A DNA stretch of 64,000 nucleotides, from positions 800,359 to 864,358 of the forward strand of contig CANLVO010000002.1 of the NCBI GenBank assembly GCA_947494645.1. The letters run 5' to 3'. The notes beneath the pieces are model-generated. The model had not been told where the DNA came from. It made no database searches and saw only the letters and a program-made list of their open reading frames with translations. The position numbers and the translations under genes are program-made. The DNA is from an uncultured Litoreibacter sp. GTDB lineage: Bacteria > Pseudomonadota > Alphaproteobacteria > Rhodobacterales > Rhodobacteraceae. Positions 17,843 through 26,764 of this stretch are shown piece after piece (the first letter of the stretch is position 1; each line of letters begins with the position of its first letter).

Positions 17843-17951
17843 GTGATCCCTTTCGACGTTCGAGCGGGTTATATGTGGCCTGCTCCGCTGCGGCAAGTGG
17901 TGCTCATAGGTGCCATTTACCCTTCTTCAACGGCGCTTTAGCTTGGCGGCT

Positions 17952-18719
17952 ATGGAATCGACACTTGACCCTCATACCGCGCTAGCAATGCTTGAGTGGC
18001 AGATCGACCTCGGTGCGACAGAGGCAATTGGTGAAACGCCAGTCAACCGCTATGAGACGCCCAAGAAGCAGCCTAAGCTGGAGGTCAAGGAAGAGGCGTC
18101 TGTTCCTTCCGCCCCCCAAGCAGTAGATGCCGGCGAAGCGGCACGAAAACTGGCTGAAGCGGCTGAGAGTTTGGACGACCTGAAGGCTGCCATTGCTGGG
18201 TTTGAGCTGTGCGAGCTGAAAAAGGGAGCGCGGTCGCTGGTCTTCTCAGACGGTGTGCCCGGTGCGCGGGTCATGGTCATCGGTGAAGCCCCCGGTCGAG
18301 ATGAGGATCGTGAAGGTCGACCGTTTGTAGGCCGCGCCGGACAGCTCTTGGATGCGATGTTTGGAGCCATTGGGCATGGTCGGAACGACGATGCGCAGCC
18401 GATATACATCACGAATGTGATGCCATGGCGGCCTCCGCAGAACCGAGAACCCACACCTGACGAAATCGCGATGATGCTACCGTTTCTTGAACGACATGTG
18501 GCATTGGCGAAACCGGATGTGCTGGTTCTGATGGGCAATGTGTCCTGCCAAGCAGTGCTGGGCAAGAAGGGCATCACCCGCCTGCGCGGCAATTGGGTCG
18601 AAGCACTGGGCAAACCGGTTTTGCCAATGTTCCATCCGGCCTACCTATTGCGCAGCCCCGCGGCAAAGCGCGAAGCATGGGCCGATTTGTTGTCTCTGCA
18701 AGCAAGGTTGCGATCATGA
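17952..18719 (+). CDS. uracil-DNA glycosylase family protein
   Basis: Removes uracil from DNA by family. The 255-residue protein has motif A GEAPGRDEDREGRPFVG (from about 111) and motif B HPAYLLR (H228), with a low-complexity N-terminal extension. Family 4 enzymes bind a 4Fe-4S cluster through four cysteines. Here only one cysteine (about C87) remains at the expected sites; the positions normally occupied in NVxxCRPP and further on are W159 and Met/Leu. Loss of the cluster is therefore likely, as in some alphaproteobacterial relatives. The stop overlaps the moaB start (ATGA). Confidence 0.86.
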   Translation: MESTLDPHTALAMLEWQIDLGATEAIGETPVNRYETPKKQPKLEVKEEASVPSAPQAVDAGEAARKLAEAAESLDDLKAAIAGFELCELKKGARSLVFSDGVPGARVMVIGEAPGRDEDREGRPFVGRAGQLLDAMFGAIGHGRNDDAQPIYITNVMPWRPPQNREPTPDEIAMMLPFLERHVALAKPDVLVLMGNVSCQAVLGKKGITRLRGNWVEALGKPVLPMFHPAYLLRSPAAKREAWADLLSLQARLRS

Positions 18720-19246
18720 CAGAACGTGAATTTATCCCCGTCAGAATTGCGGTGCTAACGGTGTCTGATACCAGGACGCCAGAAGACGACAAATCCGGCA
18801 ACACGCTGGTCGCTCGGTTAGAGGGTGCCGGGCATATCCTGGCGGCACGTCTGATCATGCCAGATGAGAGGGCTCAGATTGCAGACCAGCTGCGCGAATG
18901 GTGCGCGGATCCCGACATCGACGTGGTCCTTTCGACTGGTGGCACCGGGCTGACTGGCCGCGACGTGACCGTCGAGGCGCATCGGGATGTTTATGAAAAA
19001 GAGATCGACGCGTTCGGAACGGTGTTCACCCATGTCTCGATGGCCAAGATTGGCACATCTGCGGTGCAAAGCCGGGCCACAGGCGGGGTCGCGCAAGGCA
19101 CATATCTGTTTGCGTTGCCGGGCAGCCCCGGGGCCTGCAAGGACGCCTGGGACGAGATCTTGGTCAAACAGCTCGATTATCGACACAATCCCTGCAACTT
19201 TGTTGAGATTATGCCGCGGCTGGACGAACATCAGCGACGGAAATAG
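18716..19246 (+). CDS. moaB: molybdenum cofactor biosynthesis protein MoaB
   Basis: MoaB/MogA-type protein (176 residues) binding molybdopterin; in many bacteria it substitutes for or supplements the adenylylation step before metal insertion. Motifs: LTVSDTRTPEDDKSGN, LSTGGTGLTGRDVT, and LPGSPGACKDAWDEIL. The start at 18716 overlaps the glycosylase stop by four bases, so the two are probably translated together. With moaD and moaE, three cofactor genes lie in this window at two loci. Confidence 0.94.
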   Translation: MTEREFIPVRIAVLTVSDTRTPEDDKSGNTLVARLEGAGHILAARLIMPDERAQIADQLREWCADPDIDVVLSTGGTGLTGRDVTVEAHRDVYEKEIDAFGTVFTHVSMAKIGTSAVQSRATGGVAQGTYLFALPGSPGACKDAWDEILVKQLDYRHNPCNFVEIMPRLDEHQRRK

Positions 19247-19336
19247 CAATTTCGTGCGTTTAGCCTGTAGAGTTGGACGATCACGGGTTTCCGCCCTACA
19301 TTTTTAACAACGTCATACCTTGGAGCTTTAACGCCC

Positions 19337-20791
19337 ATGCGTTTCTTTCGCCGAAGCCTGATCGGGCTCTTTCTGTTGGCTGTCACTGTGGGGTTGCTCG
19401 CAGTGGGGGGTAACGTTGTGTATTCGGCGCTTAAAACCCGCTGGGCGGAAGAACCGTCGCAACGCCCCGCGCGCGAACGTGTTTTTTCTGTGAGTGTGGC
19501 GACGATCGAACCAGGCAGCATTACGCCCGAATTGACAAGCTTTGGTGAAGTCCGCAGCCGACGGACGCTTGACCTGCGTGCGCCGTTGGGCGGAACGGTC
19601 GTCGAATTGGCAGAGAATTTTCAGGAGGGTGGCACAGTTCGAGAAGGCCAGCTCTTGGCTCGCATTGATCCGGCGGACATGCAGGCGGCAATGGATGTAG
19701 CTGAAACTGACTTGCTTGAAGCAGAGGCGGATTTGCTTGACGCCCAGCGCGGCATCGATTTGGCGCGCGACGAATTGAGCGCTGCGAGGACGCAGGCAGA
19801 TCTGCGGATCAAGGCATTGGAGCGTCAGCGCGATCTCTTGCAACGTAATGTAGGTACGGCAGCGGCGGTAGAAGATGCCGAACTTGCGGTCTCGAGCGCC
19901 GAGCAGGCGGTTTTGTCGCGACGCCAAGCCCTGCAACAGGCAGAAGCGCAGCTGTCGCAGACCCAAACTCTGATCACACGGCGTAAGATCAATGTGCAGG
20001 ACGCGAAACGCCGTCTGGCCGATACCGAGATTTTCGCGCGTTTTGACGGGCGGCTTTCGGACGTTGCTGTCTCCGCTGGCCGGTTGGTGGCCAATAACGA
20101 ACGTTTGGCGCAATTGGTTGATCCTTTGGCACTGGAGGTCGCATTCCGCGTCTCCACCAGCCAATACACCCGGCTGATTGATGAAAACGGCGCGTTGATT
20201 GATGCGCCTGTCGAAATTCGGATGGACGTCTTGGGCACCGATCTGATTGCGGAGGGACGGCTGACCCGCGAAAGCGCAGCCGTTGCTGAAGGCACGACCG
20301 GGCGGCTTCTGTTTGCTGAGATTTCGAACCCCAAGGGGCTGCGTCCCGGCGATTTCGTCACTGTGGTGTCCAAAGAACCAGAGCTGTCGCGCGTGGTGCA
20401 GCTGCCCTCGGCGGCGGTTGGGCCGGATCAGACCGTCCTGCTGATCGGGGAAGGAGATCGTTTGGAACTTGCCAGCATTGAAGTACTGCGCCGCCAAGGG
20501 GACGACGTGATCCTGCGCGCACCGGGTCTGCGGGGGCGCGAGGTTGTCACAGAAAGAAGTCAGGTGCTCGGGGCAGGCATCAAAGTCAAGCCGATCCGCG
20601 ACAACGGTGCTGTGTCTGAGGAGCCTGAGCTTGTCGAGTTGGATGACGACCGCCGCGCCCGGATCATTGCATTCGTAGAGGCGAATAAACGCATCCCCGA
20701 TGAGGTCAAAACCCGGATGCTCGGACAGCTTCAAGAGGCGAAAGTGCCCGCACAGATGGTGGCTCGCATCGAGTCTCGGATGGGGAGCTAG
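19337..20791 (+). CDS. RND efflux periplasmic adaptor (membrane fusion protein)
   Basis: HlyD/AcrA-type adaptor of 484 residues linking an RND pump to an outer-membrane channel. It has an N-terminal membrane anchor (about 6-30), a lipoyl-like half (LDLRAPLGGTVVELAENFQEGG), a long alpha-helical hairpin coiled coil (about 115-215, rich in Ala/Glu/Gln), then beta-barrel segments (FARFDGRLSDVAVSAGRLV, LRPGDFVTVV). A C-terminal helical extension beyond residue 440 is unusual for short adaptors. The permease gene starts 3 bp after its stop. Substrate unknown. Confidence 0.92.
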   Translation: MRFFRRSLIGLFLLAVTVGLLAVGGNVVYSALKTRWAEEPSQRPARERVFSVSVATIEPGSITPELTSFGEVRSRRTLDLRAPLGGTVVELAENFQEGGTVREGQLLARIDPADMQAAMDVAETDLLEAEADLLDAQRGIDLARDELSAARTQADLRIKALERQRDLLQRNVGTAAAVEDAELAVSSAEQAVLSRRQALQQAEAQLSQTQTLITRRKINVQDAKRRLADTEIFARFDGRLSDVAVSAGRLVANNERLAQLVDPLALEVAFRVSTSQYTRLIDENGALIDAPVEIRMDVLGTDLIAEGRLTRESAAVAEGTTGRLLFAEISNPKGLRPGDFVTVVSKEPELSRVVQLPSAAVGPDQTVLLIGEGDRLELASIEVLRRQGDDVILRAPGLRGREVVTERSQVLGAGIKVKPIRDNGAVSEEPELVELDDDRRARIIAFVEANKRIPDEVKTRMLGQLQEAKVPAQMVARIESRMGS

Positions 20792-20794
20792 GCC

Positions 20795-23700
20795 TTGCGG
20801 GACGCGCTGCGATCAACAACCGGCGGGGTGATGTCCTATTTCACACGCCACCGGACCGCAGCGAACCTGCTTTTGATCATCTTACTTGCGATCGGTATCG
20901 CGTCATTGCCGCGCATGCGGACGCAGTTTTTCCCTGATGTGATCGTTGATACGGTCTCCGTAAATATTCCTTGGCGTGGCGCTGGGGCTGAAGATGTCGA
21001 CCGCGCCATTGTGCAGTTGCTTGAACCCACCCTTTTGGCAGTAGAAGGCGTTGAAAGCTCTGTATCTTCCTCGCGGGAGGGCAGCGCCTCCATCACCTTG
21101 GAATTTGAGCCAGACTGGGACATGTCGCGTGCGGCTGACGAGGTGCAAGCTGCCGTTGATGCCGTAAACGACTTTCCTGAGGACGCAGAGGATCCCGTGG
21201 TTCGGAGGGGCGCGTGGCGTGACAGGGTCACGGATGTGGTGATCACTGGGCCGGTTGGTGTCGAGCAGCTCGGGAGATTTGCCGACGAATTTGTCACGCG
21301 CCTGTTTGCGGCAGGCGTCACACGAACAACAATACGCGGGGTCGCGGCCCCGGAAACCATTGTCGAAGTGCCGTCGCAGGCTTTGATCCGGCATGATGTG
21401 ACCATGGCAGAGATTGCCGAGGCCATACGCGGTGAGGCCTCTGCTGATCCGGCGGGCGATGTCTCGGGCGGCAATGCGCGGGTACGTACGGGGGTTGCAA
21501 AAAGAGACCCAGCCCAGATTGCTGCGATTGTACTACGGTCAAATCCAGATGGATCGAAGCTGACGATTGGGGACGTGGCGACGGTTCTGGTCGAAGGGAC
21601 TGACAGGGAACGCGCCTATTTCAGGGGAGAGAACCCCGCGATTTCAGTGCGAGTGGACCGCTCTAACAGGGGCGACGCGATCGGCATTCAGGAGCAAGTG
21701 ACACAGGTCGCCGAAGACCTTGCCCTGACCCTGCCTGCGGGGACCAGCATAGACCTGATCCGGACCCGCTCGGAGGCTATAACCGGTAGGCTTGATATTC
21801 TCGTGGACAATGGTGCTGTTGGCTTAGGCCTTGTGGTCCTGTTGTTGTTCCTGTTCCTCAATGCGCGCACGGCTTTCTGGGTGGCAGCGGGCATTCCGGT
21901 GGCCATGCTCGGGGCTATCGCGCTGATGTATATCGCCGGTCTGACCATAAATATGGTGTCGTTGTTTGCATTGATCATCACGCTCGGGATCGTTGTTGAT
22001 GATGCTATCGTAGTGGGCGAGCACGCCGATTTTCGAAACCGGGTCTTGGGGGAGGATCCTGTCACGGCTTCAGAAAACGCCGCTCGCCGCATGTCTGCTC
22101 CGGTTTTTTCCGCGACACTCACCACAGTGATCGCGTTCTTTGGGCTCGTGGCTGTGGGCGGTCGGTTTGGCGACTTGATCGCCGATATTCCGTTTACCGT
22201 TATCGTGGTTTTGATTGCTTCTCTGGTCGAGTGCTTCCTGATCTTGCCGCATCATATGAGCCATGCGTTGGCGGCTTCTGCAAAAGAGCACTGGTACGAC
22301 TGGCCTTCGCGGACTGTGACGAAGGGGTTTAATTGGTTCCGTCGCGTTGTGTTTCGGCCTTTCATGGCAGGGGTTATCTGGGCGAGGTACCCAGTTTTGG
22401 CGCTGGCGCTTCTGTTGCTCGCGAGCCAGGCGGCGCTGTTTATTAAAGGCGATGTCACTTGGCGTTTCTTTAACGCCCCTGAGCGGGGGTCGATCTCTGG
22501 CAACTTCTCGATGCTACCGGGTGCGACGCGGCAAGACACGCTTGAAATGATGCGTGAGATGCAACGCGCAACCAACGACTTGGCCGCTGATTATGAAGAG
22601 CGCTACGGTCTGAACCCGTTGGACTACGTATTGGCAGAAGTAGGTGGAACCACAGGGCGTGGCCTTTCCGGACAGGAGACCAAGGATGCTGATCAACTGG
22701 GCTCCATCGCGATTGAGCTGATTGATGCGGACCGACGGAGCTATTCCTCGTTTCAGTTTGTAGGCGAGTTGCAAGACGCCGTAAGACGGCACCCGATGGT
22801 GGAACAGGTCAGCTTCCGTGGCTGGCGTTCCGGTCCGGGCGGCGACTCCCTTTCCGTACAGTTCTTCGGAGCCGATGCACAGACACTGAAAGACGCGGCG
22901 GAGGCGCTGAAGACCGCTCTACTGCAATTCCCCGAAGTGTCCGCTGTCGAAGACAGTTTGGCCTATGACAAAGAAGAGCTGATCCTCGATCTGACAGCGC
23001 AGGGTCAGGCACTGGGCTTTACGATTGATGGGCTCGGGCAGGTCCTGCGCAACCGGCTGAATGGCATCGAGGCGGCGACCTACCCGGAGGGTCCCCGCTC
23101 AGCCACGATCCGGGTTGAACTTGCTTCAGGCGAACTTACAGCAGATTTCTTGGAGCGCACCTTCATGCGTGCGCCGGGCGGGGCATACGTGCCATTGGCT
23201 GACATCGTGACAGTTACTTCGCAGACAGGCTTCTCCACGGTTAGGAGAGAAAACGGACTTCGCCTGATTTCTGTGACGGGCGACATATCCGAAGATGACC
23301 CAGCACGTGCCGCCGAGATCAACAACTTACTCACCACGGAATTGCTTCCGCAGATCGAACAGGATTTCGGTATTGCGTCGCGCCAGGCCGGCTTGGCCGA
23401 GCAGGAGCGCGAGTTCCGAAATGACGCGACGGTCGGGTTCATCTTGTGCCTGATCGGAATCTATCTCGCGCTTGCTTGGGTTTTTGCCAGCTTCACGCGC
23501 CCGCTGGTGATTATGGCAATCATCCCGTTTGGGCTGATTGGCACGATATACGGCCACAACGCATGGGGCGTGCCGTTATCGATGTTTACGGTGGTCGGGC
23601 TGATTGGAATGACGGGAATTATCATCAACGATAGCATCGTGCTGGTCTCGACAGTGGATGAATACGCGCAGGAACGCGGCCTGATTCCGGCGATTATTGA

Positions 23701-24187
23701 CGGGACTGCCGATCGGCTGAGGCCGGTGCTTCTGACCACTTTGACCACGGTTCTCGGCCTTGCGCCGCTGCTCTTCGAGACGTCACGACATGCGCAGTTC
23801 TTGAAGCCAACGGTGATCACATTGTGCTACGGGCTGGGCTTTGGGCTGTTGTTGGTGTTGCTGGTTGTCCCTTCTTTGATGGCAATGCAGGCTGATGTCG
23901 CGCGCCAGACACGTGCCTTGGCGCGTGCCGTCAGGGCCGGTCGATCTGCAGGGGTCTTGCGGGTTGTGACGCTGCTGAACGTGGCCTTGATTGCCGCGGT
24001 TTTTGCCGGAACGTTGGGGATCACGCTCTGGCAGGGAGGTTTGCCAGAGCAATTGCCGACGTTTGGTGAAGCCCCCGCCTTGGGGGCAGCCTTGGTCTAT
24101 TTCTTGGCTGGGGTCATCGCGCTGCTGCTGATCAACTGGTTCGCGGCGATCCTGATACACATGTCCCGCTCGGCAAGAAGCGCCTAG
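20795..24187 (+). CDS. RND family efflux permease
   Basis: Proton-driven inner-membrane pump (1130 residues) with the twelve-helix RND fold. A membrane helix follows YFTRHRTAANLL, there are two large periplasmic domains, and the TM4 region ITLGIVVDDAIVVGEH carries the proton-relay aspartates. The second half repeats this as VGLIGMTGIIINDSIVLVS. The start is TTG at 20795 after GGGAG; an ATG at 20831 would remove 12 residues. A C-terminal extension with two extra hydrophobic segments is present. It forms one transcript with the adaptor. No outer-membrane channel gene is adjacent. Confidence 0.93.
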   Translation: MRDALRSTTGGVMSYFTRHRTAANLLLIILLAIGIASLPRMRTQFFPDVIVDTVSVNIPWRGAGAEDVDRAIVQLLEPTLLAVEGVESSVSSSREGSASITLEFEPDWDMSRAADEVQAAVDAVNDFPEDAEDPVVRRGAWRDRVTDVVITGPVGVEQLGRFADEFVTRLFAAGVTRTTIRGVAAPETIVEVPSQALIRHDVTMAEIAEAIRGEASADPAGDVSGGNARVRTGVAKRDPAQIAAIVLRSNPDGSKLTIGDVATVLVEGTDRERAYFRGENPAISVRVDRSNRGDAIGIQEQVTQVAEDLALTLPAGTSIDLIRTRSEAITGRLDILVDNGAVGLGLVVLLLFLFLNARTAFWVAAGIPVAMLGAIALMYIAGLTINMVSLFALIITLGIVVDDAIVVGEHADFRNRVLGEDPVTASENAARRMSAPVFSATLTTVIAFFGLVAVGGRFGDLIADIPFTVIVVLIASLVECFLILPHHMSHALAASAKEHWYDWPSRTVTKGFNWFRRVVFRPFMAGVIWARYPVLALALLLLASQAALFIKGDVTWRFFNAPERGSISGNFSMLPGATRQDTLEMMREMQRATNDLAADYEERYGLNPLDYVLAEVGGTTGRGLSGQETKDADQLGSIAIELIDADRRSYSSFQFVGELQDAVRRHPMVEQVSFRGWRSGPGGDSLSVQFFGADAQTLKDAAEALKTALLQFPEVSAVEDSLAYDKEELILDLTAQGQALGFTIDGLGQVLRNRLNGIEAATYPEGPRSATIRVELASGELTADFLERTFMRAPGGAYVPLADIVTVTSQTGFSTVRRENGLRLISVTGDISEDDPARAAEINNLLTTELLPQIEQDFGIASRQAGLAEQEREFRNDATVGFILCLIGIYLALAWVFASFTRPLVIMAIIPFGLIGTIYGHNAWGVPLSMFTVVGLIGMTGIIINDSIVLVSTVDEYAQERGLIPAIIDGTADRLRPVLLTTLTTVLGLAPLLFETSRHAQFLKPTVITLCYGLGFGLLLVLLVVPSLMAMQADVARQTRALARAVRAGRSAGVLRVVTLLNVALIAAVFAGTLGITLWQGGLPEQLPTFGEAPALGAALVYFLAGVIALLLINWFAAILIHMSRSARSA

Positions 24188-24987
24188 TTGCAGCCGGTCA
24201 GTTCTACTGCGGATGTGGTGGTCAAAACTGTCATCCGCAGGTCATCTAGGTTGATCGGATTGGTTTTAGCAAAATTGACCATACTCACCGTGGAGACGAT
24301 CCAATTCTCGTCGCGGTCGAATTCTGGTTCGCTGATCCAGACGTCTTGACCCGGAAGCTCAACCACAGCTGTTTCGCTCAATCCGTCCAGCGCTGGCAAC
24401 ATAGTGGCCACGTCTAGCCGGTAGCCATCTTCGGTAGGATAGAGGGTACAGTCCAGCGCGGCGTCCGCGACTTTTGGGATTTCGTCAATTGCCGAGTTGA
24501 TCGTGGCCACGTCCGCAGCACCCACACTTGGAAGCAACTGATCGAGCGTCACCTTCACTGGGATACAGATGTCTTTGCACACGCCAAGCGTGAGCGTCAG
24601 ATGTGCGTCAATGTCGCCGGCTTGCTTGGGGTCCACATGGACAGGTAACACCACGTTTTCGTCATAACCCACGGAGCGCATGCCGCCTTCACGGAAAATT
24701 CCAGGGCGGGGCCAGTGAATCTCGGCATCCTTTAGGTTGATAGAGCCTTCCCAAGACACTTTCGTAGGAATGCCCCCGTCACCGGGTGCGCGCCAATAGG
24801 TCTTCCAGCCGGGGGCGAGCTTAATCTCAATACCTGCGTAATGCGACCCGTCTTCCTGCCGCCAGCCTTCCAGCAGGTCGACCTGAACGATGCTGTCAGC
24901 CGTTTCAACCACCTGCGCAGACGCGGAGGTGGTGGGCAGGGTTGCGACTGCAAATGTCGCAGCAAGGAGGCAGGCAGGTTTCATCAT
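24184..24987 (-). CDS. periplasmic DsbD N-terminal-domain-like protein
   Basis: Secreted protein of 267 residues with a signal peptide (MMKPACLLAATFAVATLPTT, cleavage after SASA). The mature part resembles the N-terminal domain of DsbD, whose two cysteines pass electrons to periplasmic partners: LAPGWKTYWRAPGDGG, then LTLGVCKDICIPVKV with the CxxxC pair. No transmembrane or thioredoxin domain is attached, so its electron donor would be a separate protein. The start could be 24999, 24987 or 24984. The stop overlaps the RND permease stop (CTAG) on the opposite strand. Confidence 0.82.
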   Translation of the reverse strand: MMKPACLLAATFAVATLPTTSASAQVVETADSIVQVDLLEGWRQEDGSHYAGIEIKLAPGWKTYWRAPGDGGIPTKVSWEGSINLKDAEIHWPRPGIFREGGMRSVGYDENVVLPVHVDPKQAGDIDAHLTLTLGVCKDICIPVKVTLDQLLPSVGAADVATINSAIDEIPKVADAALDCTLYPTEDGYRLDVATMLPALDGLSETAVVELPGQDVWISEPEFDRDENWIVSTVSMVNFAKTNPINLDDLRMTVLTTTSAVELTGCN

Positions 24988-25121
24988 CAGACCCAACATA
25001 AGGATGCTGTGCTCACACGGGAAATCACGTCTAAGCGAGAGTTTGCTACAGATGCTCGGTTCCAACACATAGCAGGGGGCATCTGGTTGAACCCGTCCTA
25101 CCCAGAGGCCAGTTTAGCGGA

Positions 25122-25694
25122 ATGAATACTGATGATTCCATGGACCTGAACGGACGGTTGTTGATCGCAATGCCGTCCATGGGTGACAGCCGCTTCGAGC
25201 AATCGGTGATCTTCATCTGCTCGCATTCCGATAAAGGCGCGATGGGGCTCATCATCAACAAACCGACAGATGATTTGAAATTCCGTGACCTGCTGAAGCA
25301 GCTAGAGATCACCGCGCCACCCTCTGGGCGGTCCATTCAGGTGCATGTCGGTGGCCCGGTCGAATTCGGCCGGGGATTTGTTCTGCATTCCGCCGACTAC
25401 GATCAGTCAGAGGCCACAATGAAAGTCGGTGACGGGTTTGGCATGACCGCGACGCTGGATATTCTGGAGGACATCGCGATGGGTGATGGGCCAGATCAGG
25501 CGATTCTGGCGATGGGCTATGCAGGCTGGGGCCCTGGCCAGTTAGAAGACGAGATCGTGCGCAACGGTTGGCTGATTGGCGATGCAACCAACGCATTGGT
25601 TTTCGGGCGATCGGATGATGGCAAGTGGCAAGCGGCGCTGGAGTTGATGGGGATTAACCCTTTGCTCCTATCCGCTGAAGGTGGTCGGGCTTAG
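25122..25694 (+). CDS. YqgE/AlgH family protein
   Basis: Conserved cytosolic protein of 190 residues. Signature segments: LIAMPSMGDSRFEQSVIFIC, GLIINKP, VHVGGPVE, and a C-terminal YAGWGPGQLEDEI. The family is widespread and has been linked to transcription control, but no biochemical activity is firmly established. The divergent DsbD-like gene is 134 bp away. The start at 25122 is followed by a second in-frame ATG at 25140. Confidence 0.92.
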   Translation: MNTDDSMDLNGRLLIAMPSMGDSRFEQSVIFICSHSDKGAMGLIINKPTDDLKFRDLLKQLEITAPPSGRSIQVHVGGPVEFGRGFVLHSADYDQSEATMKVGDGFGMTATLDILEDIAMGDGPDQAILAMGYAGWGPGQLEDEIVRNGWLIGDATNALVFGRSDDGKWQAALELMGINPLLLSAEGGRA

Positions 25695-25704
25695 GTCGCT
25701 TTGC

Positions 25705-26643
25705 TCATGGTCTTGGTGCGGCGGCCCGGCTTAGCCGATCCCTGATCGCGCGCCCTAATCCAGTGTCAGGGATCGGGGCTACAGTGAAGCGCTTCGTGTT
25801 TGATCCGCTGGCCAGAACGTCCATTTCGCGCAGCAGTGCAAAAAGCCGAGTCGCCGCCTCTGAGAGGTCTCCGCTTTTTGAAAGGTTCCGATCAGCCGGA
25901 CCCGGTCCGAAGCCCAGATGCGGCGCGTCGCCGGGTGTTTCAACGTCGAGTATTATCGTCGCATCGGGAGCATAATGAGAGGCAAGTTGACCCGGTGAGT
26001 TTGGGGTTGCGCTGGGATGTGCTGGAGGGATTGCCCGCCCCAGCACCTTTTCTGCAGCCTCAAGCGGGACACCGCCGGGGCGCAGCAGCAAAACAGGATC
26101 GCCGCCGAATATTGTCGATTCGAGACCAACGGTGCAGGCTCCGCCGTCCAATACAGCCGCGATACGCCCGTCTAAGCCTGCCAACACATGCTCTGCCTTG
26201 GTAGGGCTGATCTTGCCTGACGGGTTTGCAGAAGGTGCGGCAAGCGGCAGGCCGGTTTCTTTGATAAGGTCATGTGCCAACGGATGCGCGGGTACCCTGA
26301 TGCCAACGGTGTCCAGTCCGGCTGTAACCAGATCACTGAGCTGCGCTGCGTCGCGTTTTGGCAAGACCAAGGTCATGGGGCCGGGCCAAAAGGCCTCCGC
26401 CAATGCCTCGGCTTCATCAGAGAAATCAACAATCTCTCTGGCGGCGGCGATATCGGCGACATGAACGATCAGCGGGTTGAAGGTCGGACGGTTCTTCGCA
26501 GCAAATATGGCGGCAACGGCTTGATCGTTGGTGGCGTCAGCGCCGAGCCCGTAGACGGTCTCAGTAGGAAAAGCGACCAGCTCGCCTGCCTTGAGAAGCG
26601 ACGCTGCCTCGTTCACTTGGTGTCTAAATAATAATCGCGTCAC
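25705..26643 (-). CDS. threonylcarbamoyl-AMP synthase (Sua5/YrdC)
   Basis: Makes threonylcarbamoyl-AMP from threonine, bicarbonate and ATP for t6A modification of tRNAs that read ANN codons. The N-terminal YrdC domain carries LVAFPTETVYGLGADA, AAKNRPTFNPLIVH and FWPGPMTLVLP. At 312 residues with a second C-terminal domain it is the long Sua5 form, not the short TsaC. It lies opposite the YqgE and acyl-CoA dehydrogenase genes. Confidence 0.94.
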   Translation of the reverse strand: MTRLLFRHQVNEAASLLKAGELVAFPTETVYGLGADATNDQAVAAIFAAKNRPTFNPLIVHVADIAAAREIVDFSDEAEALAEAFWPGPMTLVLPKRDAAQLSDLVTAGLDTVGIRVPAHPLAHDLIKETGLPLAAPSANPSGKISPTKAEHVLAGLDGRIAAVLDGGACTVGLESTIFGGDPVLLLRPGGVPLEAAEKVLGRAIPPAHPSATPNSPGQLASHYAPDATIILDVETPGDAPHLGFGPGPADRNLSKSGDLSEAATRLFALLREMDVLASGSNTKRFTVAPIPDTGLGRAIRDRLSRAAAPRP

Positions 26644-26674
26644 TGCTCGCCATCCGTCCTGACGTTGCGTTTTT

Positions 26675-26716
26675 GTTGATGATCAATGGGCTAGGGCTCA
26701 GAGTTTGTTGATCAAT
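26675..26716. promoter_or_regulatory. two related TTGAT-ATCAA palindromes before the dehydrogenase gene
   Basis: TTGATGATCAA at 26676-26686 and TTGATCAA at 26708-26715, each preceded by TTG, lie in the divergent gap between the Sua5 gene and the acyl-CoA dehydrogenase gene, with centres about 30 bp apart. This spacing suits a regulator binding one face of the helix. The factor is unknown. It is not an FNR site because the spacer is one base rather than four. Confidence 0.35.
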
Positions 26717-26764
26717 ATCGCCTCCTACCGTATCTATGACCAAGCTGCAAAGACGGAACATTAT

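Noticed and set aside
19328-20734. 468-codon frame antisense to the RND adaptor gene.
   Set aside because: Shadow of a confident gene; cysteine- and arginine-rich product typical of antisense frames.
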